DNA from: Prochlorococcus marinus str. MIT 9401 | GTDB taxonomy: Bacteria; Cyanobacteriota; Cyanobacteriia; PCC-6307; Cyanobiaceae | Length of the DNA stretch: 64,000 nucleotides | Reading direction: 5' to 3' | NCBI RefSeq assembly: GCF_000760095.1 | Contig: NZ_JNAR01000017.1 | Location: forward strand, 1-64,000 | In this document: in pieces, positions 19,959-29,561 of the stretch | Numbering within the stretch: the first letter of the stretch is position 1 | Layout of the letters: the number at the start of each line of letters is the position of its first letter | Made by a program: the position numbers and the translations under genes | Notes under the pieces: model-generated | What the model was told of the DNA's origin: nothing | Seen by the model: only the letters and a program-made list of their open reading frames with translations | The model's database searches: none

Positions 19959-21815
19959 ATGAAAGAAGATTTTACTGATTTTATTGAGGTATCTGGACTC
20001 TTAAATTACGATCCAGATACAATTTCCAAAATTTACAAAAAAAATCCTAAAAGACTTTTAAAAAGACTTTGGCAAACACTCATACCTATTTTTGCTTACA
20101 TATTCTCCGTGGGATGGGATAAATTAACTGGAAGATTGAAAAATGAACAGCAAGCAAGATTTAGAGCACGAGAATTAACAAATTTATTAGTAGAACTTGG
20201 GCCTGCATTTGTTAAGGCAGGCCAAGCTTTATCAACAAGGCCAGATATAATTCCAGGTATTCTTCTAGAAGAATTATCTGAATTGCAAGATCAACTCCCT
20301 GGGTTTGATGGTAATAAAGCTATGGAATTAATAGAAGAAGATTTGGGATACAAAATAAATGAGATTTTTTTAGAAATTGATAAAGAGCCAATTTCCGCTG
20401 CTTCTTTAGGTCAAGTACATAAAGCTAAATTGAAAAACGAAGAGATCGTTGCAATAAAAGTTCAAAGGCCAGGATTGAGAGAACAAATAACCCTAGATCT
20501 CTACATAGTTAGAAATATTGCTCTTTGGCTAAAAAACAATATCGGATTAATAAGAAGTGATCTAGTTGCTTTGATTGATGAATTAGGCAAGAGAGTTTTT
20601 GAAGAGATGGATTATCTAAACGAAGCTGCAAATGCAGAAAAATTTAGAGATATGCATAAACATAACAAAATGATTGCCGTGCCAAAAATTTATAAAGAAA
20701 TAACTTCAAGACGAGTATTAGCAATGGAATGGATAGACGGTACAAAATTAACAAATTTAGAAGACGTAAAAAAAATAGGAATTAATCCAGATGAAATGAT
20801 TGATATAGGAGTGCAATGCAGTTTAGAACAGCTTTTAGAACATGGATTTTTTCATGCAGACCCACATCCAGGTAATTTATTAGCCTTAGAAGATGGAAGA
20901 TTATGTTATCTAGATTTTGGAATGATGAGCGAGGTTTCCAGAGAATCTAGATCAGGATTAATTCAAGCAGTAGTTCATTTAGTTAATAAAAACTTCGATA
21001 AATTATCTCAAGATTTCGTAAAATTGGGATTTTTATCAGAAGAAGTTAATTTAGAACCCATTGTTCCAGCATTTCAAGATGTTTTCATTAACGCAGTCGA
21101 ACAAGGAGTTTCGAAAATGGATTTTAAAAGCGTTACAGACGATATGTCTGGTGTTATGTATAAATTCCCTTTCAGGCTACCCCCATATTATGCGCTTATA
21201 ATTAGATCATTACTTACTTTAGAAGGAATAGCTTTAAGCGTTGATCCAAGCTTTAAGATATTAGGCGCGGCTTATCCATATTTTGCAAGAAGATTGATGG
21301 AAGATCCTGATCCACAATTAAGGGAAAGCCTTAAAGAAATGCTTTTTGATAACAAAAAATTTAAATGGGACCGTTTAGAAGATCTACTTTCTAACGCTGC
21401 AAAGCAAACAAATCTCGATTTAGAAAAACTATTAGACGAAGTTATAAATCTTCTCTTTTCTCCAAATGGAGGATTTCTTAGAAATGAGATAGTTGAAGGT
21501 TTAACAAATCAAATAGATTTACTTAGTCTAAAAATATTGAAAAGTTTGAATAACTATCTTCCGCAATCAATTAAATTAAATACTATTAACGAAAATAACA
21601 ACTTGAATGACCTTGTAATGTATGTAGAGCCATTAAGAAACTTTTTAGAAATTTTACAAAAAGTACCCGGATATTCAATTGACATTTTTCTAAAAAGGGT
21701 TCCAAGACTTATAAATGAACCATATACAAAAGAAATGGGTATAAAAATTGCAAAAAAAGTAACTGAAAAAGGAGTAGTTAGACTTGTTAAGATTGCTGCT
21801 GGTGCAAATATCTAA
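19959..21815 (+). CDS. ABC1/UbiB-family atypical protein kinase
   Basis: This is a 618-residue member of the ABC1/ADCK/UbiB family, membrane-associated kinase-like proteins linked to quinone metabolism. The family motif KAGQALSTRPD (K-x-G-Q) is near residue 85. The altered P-loop reads AASLGQVHKAKL near 147, the catalytic-loop equivalent is HADPHPGNLL, and the metal-binding segment is YLDFGM. The C-terminal third is helical and may touch the membrane. In cyanobacteria and plastids such proteins act in plastoquinone or tocopherol metabolism, but the exact substrate is not known from sequence. The DUF1400 gene begins directly after its stop codon. Confidence 0.9.
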   Translation: MKEDFTDFIEVSGLLNYDPDTISKIYKKNPKRLLKRLWQTLIPIFAYIFSVGWDKLTGRLKNEQQARFRARELTNLLVELGPAFVKAGQALSTRPDIIPGILLEELSELQDQLPGFDGNKAMELIEEDLGYKINEIFLEIDKEPISAASLGQVHKAKLKNEEIVAIKVQRPGLREQITLDLYIVRNIALWLKNNIGLIRSDLVALIDELGKRVFEEMDYLNEAANAEKFRDMHKHNKMIAVPKIYKEITSRRVLAMEWIDGTKLTNLEDVKKIGINPDEMIDIGVQCSLEQLLEHGFFHADPHPGNLLALEDGRLCYLDFGMMSEVSRESRSGLIQAVVHLVNKNFDKLSQDFVKLGFLSEEVNLEPIVPAFQDVFINAVEQGVSKMDFKSVTDDMSGVMYKFPFRLPPYYALIIRSLLTLEGIALSVDPSFKILGAAYPYFARRLMEDPDPQLRESLKEMLFDNKKFKWDRLEDLLSNAAKQTNLDLEKLLDEVINLLFSPNGGFLRNEIVEGLTNQIDLLSLKILKSLNNYLPQSIKLNTINENNNLNDLVMYVEPLRNFLEILQKVPGYSIDIFLKRVPRLINEPYTKEMGIKIAKKVTEKGVVRLVKIAAGANI

Positions 21816-22388
21816 ATGAAGCTTAGTAAAATTTTAATATTTAAAATATTTTTAATTTTAGTAATTTCTCCATTATTTTTAAATGTTCCAAAAGCTAATA
21901 CTGCTGAAGAAATTAAAATTACATACAGCATATTTTCTAGAACTATTAAAGTGAATTCTTTAAAAACTTTTGCTAAAGAAGGTAAAGCTACAAGAAAATT
22001 AAAAAGAATTTTGAAAGCAACTGGTTCTTCTGACAAAGAAATTAGATCAGTATTAAATAAAGATTTTGAGATTCCAATTACAATTGCAAGCAAATTAGTT
22101 TATTCAGAAATAGGTAATATTGTTTTATCAAGGCTTTCATCAATTATCCATCCACCCAGAGCAGATGACGAGAAAACGGGTGTATTAGCTCTCAGATCAA
22201 GCGTTATAAAAGGTATTGACTTGGGAAATGGCAAAATAAATCTGATCAGATTTTTTGAAGGTTATCCAACTAAAACTGTTATTTTAGATGTAAATGCTTT
22301 AAGCAAAGTTATGAATAAAGTAGAATCTATTTCAGAATTATTAGATTTTTTCACAAATTCTCCTCTTGATAAAATTAAAACAAATTAA
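21816..22388 (+). CDS. Exported protein with DUF1400-like domain
   Basis: The start ATG directly follows the stop of the UbiB-type gene with no gap. Residues 1-29 form a likely signal peptide: basic start, hydrophobic core, and cleavage possibly after KANTA. The mature part resembles the DUF1400 region found at the N-terminus of cyanobacterial alpha/beta hydrolases (strand-like start ITYSIFSRTIKVNSLKTFA, then helical repeats). However, the protein stops at 190 residues, so no hydrolase domain with a Ser nucleophile elbow is present. It is a stand-alone DUF1400-type protein, periplasmic or lumenal by inference. Function is unknown. Confidence 0.7.
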   Translation: MKLSKILIFKIFLILVISPLFLNVPKANTAEEIKITYSIFSRTIKVNSLKTFAKEGKATRKLKRILKATGSSDKEIRSVLNKDFEIPITIASKLVYSEIGNIVLSRLSSIIHPPRADDEKTGVLALRSSVIKGIDLGNGKINLIRFFEGYPTKTVILDVNALSKVMNKVESISELLDFFTNSPLDKIKTN

Positions 22389-22394
22389 ACAATT

Positions 22395-23498
22395 ATGGTG
22401 TTAATAAATAAAATCAAAAATAAACTTCGTATTAATTACAGAAAAAAAAAGTGGCCAGGTCTTATAGAGGCATACAAACAATATCTCCCAGTGACGAAAA
22501 AGACTCCTATTATTTCTCTAAATGAAGGAAATACACCCCTTATTTTTAGTGAATCAATTAGTAAATTAATTGGAAATGGAATAAAAGTTTTTTTAAAATA
22601 TGATGGTCTCAATCCCACAGGATCTTTTAAAGACCGTGGAATGACTATGGCCATAAGTAAAGCAAAAGAAGAGGGTCGTCAAGCTGTTATTTGTGCAAGT
22701 ACAGGAAACACTTCTGCTGCAGCTGCTGCTTATGCATCCAGAGGAGGATTAAAACCTTATGTTTTAATCCCAGAAGGATTTGTTGCACAAGGAAAACTTG
22801 CACAAGCTTTAATGTACGGAGCTGAAATAATCTCAATTAATGGAAACTTCGATAAAGCCCTTGAAATTGTAAGAGATTTATCTTCTGAACATCCAATAGA
22901 ACTAGTAAACTCTGTAAATCCATATCGGATACAAGGACAGAAGACAGCAGCGTTTGAAATTGTTGATGATTTAGGTATTGCACCTGATTGGCTTTGTATT
23001 CCAATGGGAAACGCAGGAAATATAACTGCTTATTGGTTAGGGTTTAAAGAATATTCGAGAATAACAAGAAATTTAAAATTGCCAATTATGATGGGTTTTC
23101 AATCGGAAGGATCTGCTCCATTAGTAAAGAATATAATAGTTAAAGATCCTGAAACAATTGCAACTGCTATAAGAATTGGTAATCCAGTTAATAGAGAAAA
23201 AGCAAAAATCGTAAAAAAAGAAAGTAAAGGTGACTTTCAGTCTGTCACAGATGAAGAAATCATCAATGCTTATAAAATTCTTGCTAAAGAAGGAGTATTT
23301 TGTGAGCCCGCTAGCGCGGCATCACTTGCTGGACTAATAAAAAATAAAAATAGAATCCAAAAAGAATCAACCGTAGTTTGTGTTCTTACTGGAAACGGTT
23401 TAAAAGATCCTGATTGCGCTATTAAAAACAATGACGCTATTTTCAGAAAAAACATTGAACCATCGTTAAAAAACATAACAAAAATCTTAGGATATTAA
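22395..23498 (+). CDS. thrC: Threonine synthase
   Basis: ThrC converts O-phosphohomoserine to threonine with pyridoxal phosphate. The PLP lysine is Lys79 in [10 protein letters not shown], the phosphate-binding loop [14 protein letters not shown] follows near residue 105, and [10 protein letters not shown] is near 205. At 367 residues it fits the short (class II, Bacillus-like) threonine synthase type. It starts 6 bases after the DUF1400 gene, so UbiB-type, DUF1400 and thrC probably form one transcript. It is the last gene before the putative replication origin. Confidence 0.95.
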   Translation: MVLINKIKNKLRINYRKKKWPGLIEAYKQYLPVTKKTPIISLNEGNTPLIFSESISKLIGNGIKVFLKYDGLNPTGSFKDRGMTMAISKAKEEGRQAVICASTGNTSAAAAAYASRGGLKPYVLIPEGFVAQGKLAQALMYGAEIISINGNFDKALEIVRDLSSEHPIELVNSVNPYRIQGQKTAAFEIVDDLGIAPDWLCIPMGNAGNITAYWLGFKEYSRITRNLKLPIMMGFQSEGSAPLVKNIIVKDPETIATAIRIGNPVNREKAKIVKKESKGDFQSVTDEEIINAYKILAKEGVFCEPASAASLAGLIKNKNRIQKESTVVCVLTGNGLKDPDCAIKNNDAIFRKNIEPSLKNITKILGY

Positions 23499-23518
23499 AA
23501 TCCAAAAAGATAACTGTC

Positions 23519-23557
23519 TGTGGAAATCAATTAAAAACGGTATTTTTTTGTGGAATA
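23519..23557 (-). promoter_or_regulatory. Left pair of DnaA-box-like sites
   Basis: On the minus strand, 23527-23519 reads ATTTCCACA and 23557-23549 reads TATTCCACA. Each is within one or two bases of the cyanobacterial DnaA box TTTTCCACA. They are spaced 30 bases apart, close to three helical turns. Confidence 0.6.
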
Positions 23558-23637
23558 AAATATAAAAATTTATTCAAATTGTTGAATAATTATTTTTTTA
23601 TTTAGAAAATTTACATTTAATAAACAAATTATAATAT

Positions 23638-23709
23638 TTTTCCACTTGTTCAAATATTTATAAAGAAGCAAAACAACTGTTTTAATTCAAAAATTCCACA
23701 ATTTCCACA
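23638..23709 (+). promoter_or_regulatory. Right group of three DnaA-box-like sites
   Basis: On the plus strand the sites are TTTTCCACT (23638-23646), AATTCCACA (23692-23700) and ATTTCCACA (23701-23709). The last two are directly abutting, head to tail. Together with the left pair they face opposite directions around an A/T-run core, as in many bacterial origins. Confidence 0.6.
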
Positions 23710-23834
23710 GTAACTACTACTATTAAATTATTTTTTATTAAATAGTTAATTTATATTAGAAAAAAAGAAAAGAAGTTCATTGAATTTAATTTACGAAAAA
23801 AGTATATTGTGTTTGTAAAAAGTAAAAAATTCCG

Positions 23835-25001
23835 ATGGAGATTATTTGTAATCAAAATGAGTTAAATAATGCCATTCAATTAGTGAGTAAAGCAGTGGCT
23901 TCCCGGCCAACTCATCCCATTCTTGCAAATATACTTTTAACAGCTGATCAAGGAACAAATAAAATTAGCTTGACAGGATTTGATCTTAATTTGGGAATTC
24001 AAACTTCTTTCGACGGAACTGTCAAAAATAGTGGAGCTATTACGATACCTTCAAAACTTTTATCTGAAATAGTAAACAAATTACCTAATGAAACTCCAGT
24101 TAATCTTGAAGTAGATCAGAATTCAGAAAATATTCTAATAAAAAGTGATAGAGGATCTTTTAACCTCAAAGGTATACCGTCTGATGATTACCCTAATTTG
24201 CCATTTGTCGAAAGTGGTACTTCTTTAAATATTGACCCAATTTCTTTTTTAAAAGCTTTAAAATCAACAATTTTTGCTAGTAGCAATGATGATTCAAAGC
24301 AATTGCTTACAGGAGTTAATTTTACTTTTAAACAAAATTATTTAGAGTCTGCCTCTACAGATGGTCATAGACTAGCGGTTGCTTTGATAGGTAATGAAGA
24401 ATATTTAAAAAACATACAAAATAAAGATAACTTAACCTCAGATGAAAATGATTTATCAGTTACTATTCCTACTAGATCTTTAAGAGAAATAGAAAAACTA
24501 GTAACCTTAAGAAACTCAGAAAATTTACTTAAGTTTTTTTATGATAAGGGACAAGTAGTATTTATTTCTACTAATCAATTAATTACAACAAGAACTCTTG
24601 AAGGTAATTACCCTAATTATTCACAATTAATACCTGATACTTTTTCCAAGATTTTAAATTTTAATACCAAACGATTAATTGAAGCCCTAGAAAGAATAGC
24701 TGTTTTAGCAGATCAACAGAGTAGTGTTGTTAAATTTAAATTGGATAATACAGATTTAGCTTCAATAAGTGCTGATGCACAAGATATTGGAAATGCCAAT
24801 GAATCAATACCAGTTTCTTATTCTGGAGATGATTTTGAAATTGCCTTTAATGTTAGATATCTATTAGAAGGTTTGAAAGTAATCACTTCTGAAAATGTAA
24901 TTTTGAAGTGTAATCTTGCAACTACACCCGCTGTTTTCGTACCAGAAGATAATCTAAATTCTTTTACTTATTTAGTTATGCCTGTTCAGGTTCGTTCTTA
25001 A
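23835..25001 (+). CDS. dnaN: DNA polymerase III beta subunit (sliding clamp)
   Basis: DnaN forms the dimeric ring that tethers DNA polymerase III to DNA. The 388-residue protein has the three repeated clamp domains, opening with MEIICNQNELNNAIQLVSKAV and closing with the conserved MPVQVRS C-terminus (family ending MP-x-R). It is the first gene to the right of the putative origin. The PRC-barrel gene begins one base after its stop, so dnaN, the PRC gene and purL appear to be one transcriptional unit. Confidence 0.97.
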   Translation: MEIICNQNELNNAIQLVSKAVASRPTHPILANILLTADQGTNKISLTGFDLNLGIQTSFDGTVKNSGAITIPSKLLSEIVNKLPNETPVNLEVDQNSENILIKSDRGSFNLKGIPSDDYPNLPFVESGTSLNIDPISFLKALKSTIFASSNDDSKQLLTGVNFTFKQNYLESASTDGHRLAVALIGNEEYLKNIQNKDNLTSDENDLSVTIPTRSLREIEKLVTLRNSENLLKFFYDKGQVVFISTNQLITTRTLEGNYPNYSQLIPDTFSKILNFNTKRLIEALERIAVLADQQSSVVKFKLDNTDLASISADAQDIGNANESIPVSYSGDDFEIAFNVRYLLEGLKVITSENVILKCNLATTPAVFVPEDNLNSFTYLVMPVQVRS

Positions 25002-25002
25002 G

Positions 25003-25710
25003 TTGAAATTACCTAAAGAAATTTTATTAAGTGAATTATTAAATTATAATGTTAAAGGCAATATGGCCCTTAATTATGGAAATGGTGAAAATGTTTGGAT
25101 GCATCCTCCTGTTCATCGAATTCTAGGATGGTTTTCTAGACCTTCAAATTTTAATTTAAAAAGAAATGTTTGGAGATTAAATCAAATTAGTCAAATAATA
25201 GATAATGAAATTTATGTCAAAGGTGATCCAGCTATTTCTGATTTAGCAACTTTAAATAGGTTTCCAACTTTAATTGAAGCTAATTTGATAAATAAAGATG
25301 GATCGAAAATAGGTTTAATAGCAGATTTTTTATTTGAAATAAAAACGGGGAAAATTAAATATTATTTAGCCTCTCGATCGAATCCTAAGATTCCAGGCTC
25401 TAGTAGATGGAAATTAAATATTGAAAATATTACTGATCAACAACCTGGTTTAGTATTTTGTAATTGCGATTCTTTAGATGATTTATCTTTAATGAAATCT
25501 AGTTTAAAAAATGAATTTTTCCAAAAAGGAAAAAAAATTATTGATAAATTCGATGATATGAAAAATATAGCCTCAAGTAGATTAGAAGATTGGCTTGAAG
25601 AAGATGAAGATATAAACCAAAACTTGGATTTTAATCAAAAGACTTTTTATAATGAAGAGATATCATCAAGATCTTTCAGAGATAATAGCGAAGATGACCC
25701 TTGGATCTAA
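25003..25710 (+). CDS. PRC-barrel domain protein
   Basis: The 235-residue protein has a first half with small beta strands. A second, clearer PRC-barrel-like segment (about residues 88-130) includes PTLIEANLINKDGSKIGLIA and a strand ending with RSNPKIPGSSRW. The C-terminal 70 residues are acidic and probably disordered, ending DDPWI. The start is a TTG at 25003, one base after the dnaN stop. No earlier start is possible without overlapping dnaN, and the next Met lies 22 residues in. PRC-barrels occur in photosynthetic reaction-centre H subunits and RimM. The role of this conserved neighbour of dnaN is unknown to me. Confidence 0.8.
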   Translation: MKLPKEILLSELLNYNVKGNMALNYGNGENVWMHPPVHRILGWFSRPSNFNLKRNVWRLNQISQIIDNEIYVKGDPAISDLATLNRFPTLIEANLINKDGSKIGLIADFLFEIKTGKIKYYLASRSNPKIPGSSRWKLNIENITDQQPGLVFCNCDSLDDLSLMKSSLKNEFFQKGKKIIDKFDDMKNIASSRLEDWLEEDEDINQNLDFNQKTFYNEEISSRSFRDNSEDDPWI

Positions 25711-25713
25711 ATA

Positions 25714-28053
25714 ATGATAAATTCAGAAAAAAATGATCTATACGATCTCAATGAAGTTCTTAAATTTGAAAATTTAACAATTAATGATTACGAAGAAATT
25801 TGTAATAGATTAAAGAGAAAACCAAACAGGACAGAATTAGGAATGTTTGGTGTTATGTGGTCCGAGCATTGTTGTTATAGAAATTCAAAACCTTTATTAT
25901 CTAAGTTTCCAACAACAGGAAAAAATGTTTTGGTTGGTCCTGGAGAAAATGCTGGCGTTATTGATGTTGGAAATAATCAAAAACTTGTTTTTAAAATTGA
26001 GAGCCACAACCATCCTTCAGCAATTGAACCTTTTCAAGGAGCGGCGACAGGTGTCGGAGGAATATTAAGAGATATTTTTACAATGGGAGCAAGGCCAATT
26101 GCAGTATTGAATTCATTGAGATTTGGCAATCTTGATAAATCATCAAATATCGATCTACTAAGAGGAGTTGTATCTGGTATTGCACATTATGGCAATTGTG
26201 TGGGTGTGCCTACTGTTGGAGGGGAAATTGACTTTGATGATAGTTATTCTGGAAATCCGTTAGTTAATGTTATGGCTTTAGGATTATTAGAAACCAATGA
26301 AATTGTTTGCTCTGGAGCTAAGAATGTAGGATCGCCAGTACTTTATGTCGGCAATACTACAGGAAAAGATGGTGTCGGTGGAGCTAGTTTCGCAAGCTCA
26401 GAATTAACTAGTAGTTCATTAGATGATAGACCTGCTGTTCAAGTTGGTGATCCTTTTATTGAGAAAAGTCTTATAGAAGCTTGTTTAGACGCTTTTAAGA
26501 CTGGAGATGTAATTGCAGCTCAAGATATGGGAGCAGCAGGTCTAACTTGCAGCAGCGCAGAAATGGCTGCAAATGGAAATTTAGGTATATTTATAGATTT
26601 AGATTTGGTTCCCTCCAGAGAAGATAATATGTCTTCCTATCAATATTTATTATCTGAATCTCAAGAAAGGATGTTGTTTGTTGTTAAGAAAGAAAAAATT
26701 AATGATCTTATTGAAAAATTTAATAAATGGGGATTATATGCCAATGTCATTGGTGAAGTAATAGAGAATAATGAGGTCGTTATTTCTCATAAAAGTAAAA
26801 TTGTTGCTCAGATACCTACTTCTGCTTTATCAGATGATACTCCTGTAAATGTCCATAATGTAATTAATAAACCACCTGATTACTTGTTGAAGAAATGGGA
26901 ATGGAAAGAAAATAATTTACCAGAAATTAAGCAGCAAAAAATATTTTCAATGAAGGAAAATAAGAATTTGTCTTTTGCACAAATTATATTTAAGCTTCTT
27001 TCAAATCCTTCGATAGCCTCTAAAAGATGGATTTATAAACAATATGACTCTCAAGTTCAATCAAATACAGTTTTTAAACCTGGAGAATCAGATGCAGCTG
27101 TTATAAGACTAAGAGAACAAAATGAAAAAAATAAAAATAAAGTATTTTCTGGAGTTGCTGCTTCAGTAGATTGTAATAGTAGATGGGTTTCTCTTGATCC
27201 TTATAGGGGTACCATTGCTGCTGTTGCCGAGTCTTCGAGAAACGTTAGTTGTGTAGGTGCTGAACCAGTTGCAATTACAAATAACTTGAATTTTCCCTCT
27301 CCTGAAACTGAAATAGGATATTGGCAACTTTCATCTTCATGTGATGCAATTACTGAAGCCTGTAAAGTTTTAGAAACTCCTGTTACAGGGGGCAATGTTT
27401 CTTTATATAACGAATCAAAAAATAAAGAGAATGACATTACTCCTATAAATCCTACTCCTGTAATTGGAATGGTTGGGAAGATAGATAATGTTCTAAATGC
27501 CGTAAGTAGTGGATGGAAAAATATTGATGATCAAATTTGGTTAATTGGTTCACATGAATCAGAAACAACAATAGCAGCAAGTTCTTATTTGGAATATATT
27601 CATGGAGAAATTACAGGTCGTCCTCCAAAATTAGATTTGTTAGATGAAAAGTTTTGCCAGAGTTTTTTAAGAAATGCAATTTTAGAAGGTTTTGTAGTTT
27701 CATCTCATGATATTAGCGATGGCGGTTTAGCTATAGCTTTATCAGAGTGTTGTATTTTATCTTCAAAAGGTGCAATGATAGTTTTACAAAAAGATATTAA
27801 TAGAAATGATAATTTATTATTTGCAGAAGGTGGTTCAAGGATAATTTTTTCAATAGATAAAACGAAAGAAAAAGAATGGCTAAATTATCTTAAAAAAAAT
27901 CAAAATAATTTCAAATCAAGTGTTTATGTAGAAAAAATAGGTAATGTTATTAACGAAAGTCTAGAAATAAAAGTTCAAGATAAAAATATATGCAATATTA
28001 GGGTTGAGGAATTAACCGAAAAATTTAATAATAGTATTTCAGATAACTTTTAA
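25714..28053 (+). CDS. purL: Phosphoribosylformylglycinamidine synthase subunit PurL
   Basis: PurL amidates formylglycinamide ribonucleotide in purine synthesis, taking ammonia from a separate PurQ glutaminase and needing PurS. At 779 residues this is the small type lacking the fused glutaminase domain of the E. coli protein. Motifs include GMFGVMWSEHCCYRNSKP near residue 44, the ATP-binding ESHNHPSAIEPFQGAATGVG near 93, and two repeated AIRS-like halves, the second with SHDISDGGLAIALSE. It begins 3 bases after the PRC-barrel gene and is followed by purF. Confidence 0.97.
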   Translation: MINSEKNDLYDLNEVLKFENLTINDYEEICNRLKRKPNRTELGMFGVMWSEHCCYRNSKPLLSKFPTTGKNVLVGPGENAGVIDVGNNQKLVFKIESHNHPSAIEPFQGAATGVGGILRDIFTMGARPIAVLNSLRFGNLDKSSNIDLLRGVVSGIAHYGNCVGVPTVGGEIDFDDSYSGNPLVNVMALGLLETNEIVCSGAKNVGSPVLYVGNTTGKDGVGGASFASSELTSSSLDDRPAVQVGDPFIEKSLIEACLDAFKTGDVIAAQDMGAAGLTCSSAEMAANGNLGIFIDLDLVPSREDNMSSYQYLLSESQERMLFVVKKEKINDLIEKFNKWGLYANVIGEVIENNEVVISHKSKIVAQIPTSALSDDTPVNVHNVINKPPDYLLKKWEWKENNLPEIKQQKIFSMKENKNLSFAQIIFKLLSNPSIASKRWIYKQYDSQVQSNTVFKPGESDAAVIRLREQNEKNKNKVFSGVAASVDCNSRWVSLDPYRGTIAAVAESSRNVSCVGAEPVAITNNLNFPSPETEIGYWQLSSSCDAITEACKVLETPVTGGNVSLYNESKNKENDITPINPTPVIGMVGKIDNVLNAVSSGWKNIDDQIWLIGSHESETTIAASSYLEYIHGEITGRPPKLDLLDEKFCQSFLRNAILEGFVVSSHDISDGGLAIALSECCILSSKGAMIVLQKDINRNDNLLFAEGGSRIIFSIDKTKEKEWLNYLKKNQNNFKSSVYVEKIGNVINESLEIKVQDKNICNIRVEELTEKFNNSISDNF

Positions 28054-28100
28054 ATATGAAGAAATTTTTTCAACTATTAAAACTTTTGAGTAATTAAGTT

Positions 28101-29561
28101 ATGTGCGGAATAGTTGGAATCGTTTCTTCAGATGACGTAAATCAACAAATTTATGATAGTCTTTTGCTTCTCCAGCATAGAGGTCAAGACTCAACAGGCA
28201 TAGCAACAATGGAAAATACTATTTTTCATATACACAAGGCTAAAGGTCAGGTTAATACTGCATATAGAACGAGAGATATGAGAAATTTAATAGGGAAAAT
28301 TGGCTTGGGCCACGTTAGATATGCAACAAAGGGATCAGCAGAAAGTGTAGAGGAAGCACAACCTTTTTATGTTAATGCTCCTTATGGAATTGTTTTGATA
28401 CATAATGGCAATTTGACAAATACAAGAGATTTAGAAAAACAATTATTTAGTATTGATAAGCGGCATACTAATTCTTCAAGTGATACTGAGATGCTACTAA
28501 ATGTATTTGCGACAGAATTACAAGAACAAATTCATAATCAAGAACTAGAACCTGATATAATTTTTGATGCTGTTAAATCTTTACACCAAAGAATTCAGGG
28601 TTCATATGCTTCGATAGCATTACTTTCTGGACATGGTTTATTAGCATTCAGAGATCCTTTTGGGATAAGACCCTTAGTGATAGGAAAAAGAGTTTCATCA
28701 ACCACTAAAAAAGAAGAATGGATGGTTGCTAGCGAATCTTTAGTGCTTGAGAACAACGATTATCAAGTGGTAAGAGATGTTGATCCAGGAGAAGCAATTT
28801 TTATAAATCTTAATGGCGAGTTTTTTTCTAAACAATGTAGTGAAAATCCAATCTTAGTTCCTTGTGCTTTTGAATATGTTTATTTAGCAAGGCCAGATTC
28901 AATTATGAATGGGATTTCTGTGTATAAAGCTCGTTTAAAAATGGGAGACTATCTTGCGGAAACAATAAAAGAAACAATAAATTCTGGAGATATTGATGTT
29001 GTAATGCCAATTCCTGATTCATCGCGACCTGCAGCTATGCAAGTTGCAAGGCAGTTGGGTATTGAATATAGAGAAGGTTTTTTTAAAAATAGATATGTTG
29101 GGAGAACATTTATTATGCCTGGCCAGCAGAAACGTAAGAAATCCGTAAGACAAAAATTAAATGCTATGAGTGCAGAGTTTAAAAATAAAAATGTATTAAT
29201 TGTTGACGATTCTATTGTTAGAGGTACTACTTCAAAAGAGATTGTTCAGATGGCTAAAGATGCAGGAGCAAATAAAGTTTTTTTTACTTCAGCAGCTCCA
29301 CCAGTTCGTTTTCCTCATGTTTACGGAATTAATATGCCTAATAGAGATGAATTAATTGCTCATGATAGAACAATCAGTGAAATTGCTAACCAACTTGCAA
29401 TTGATGATCTTGTTTATCAAAGTGTTGAAAATTTGCGCAAATCTATAATAAGTGAATCTATTATTCAAGATTTGGAGATGAGTTGTTTTACTGGATCTTA
29501 TGTAACAGGTACAGTAAATCAGGAATACTTAAATTGGGTTGAAAATGAATATAAATCTTAG
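28101..29561 (+). CDS. purF: Amidophosphoribosyltransferase
   Basis: PurF makes phosphoribosylamine from PRPP and glutamine, the committed step of purine synthesis. The start MCGIVGIVS puts the nucleophilic Cys at position 2, so only the initiator Met needs removal and there is no longer propeptide. The Ntn glutaminase domain includes [10 protein letters not shown] and GHVRYAT. The PRTase domain has the PRPP loop [15 protein letters not shown]. The 486-residue length is standard. It lies 47 bases after purL and converges with the topoisomerase gene, overlapping its stop by 4 bases. Confidence 0.97.
   Translation: MCGIVGIVSSDDVNQQIYDSLLLLQHRGQDSTGIATMENTIFHIHKAKGQVNTAYRTRDMRNLIGKIGLGHVRYATKGSAESVEEAQPFYVNAPYGIVLIHNGNLTNTRDLEKQLFSIDKRHTNSSSDTEMLLNVFATELQEQIHNQELEPDIIFDAVKSLHQRIQGSYASIALLSGHGLLAFRDPFGIRPLVIGKRVSSTTKKEEWMVASESLVLENNDYQVVRDVDPGEAIFINLNGEFFSKQCSENPILVPCAFEYVYLARPDSIMNGISVYKARLKMGDYLAETIKETINSGDIDVVMPIPDSSRPAAMQVARQLGIEYREGFFKNRYVGRTFIMPGQQKRKKSVRQKLNAMSAEFKNKNVLIVDDSIVRGTTSKEIVQMAKDAGANKVFFTSAAPPVRFPHVYGINMPNRDELIAHDRTISEIANQLAIDDLVYQSVENLRKSIISESIIQDLEMSCFTGSYVTGTVNQEYLNWVENEYKS

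Larger units (their letters stand above)
23499..23834. other. oriC: Probable chromosomal replication origin (oriC)
   Basis: This 336-base gap has no gene. It lies directly upstream of dnaN, the usual origin marker in Prochlorococcus, where dnaA is not adjacent. It is extremely AT-rich, with long A and T runs between about 23558 and 23690 that could be the unwinding element. It contains five DnaA-box-like sites: two in reverse orientation on the left and three forward on the right. Four share the core TTCCACA and one reads TTCCACT. The same region must also hold the dnaN promoter. The call rests on site clustering, composition and position. No replication data are available. Confidence 0.75.
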
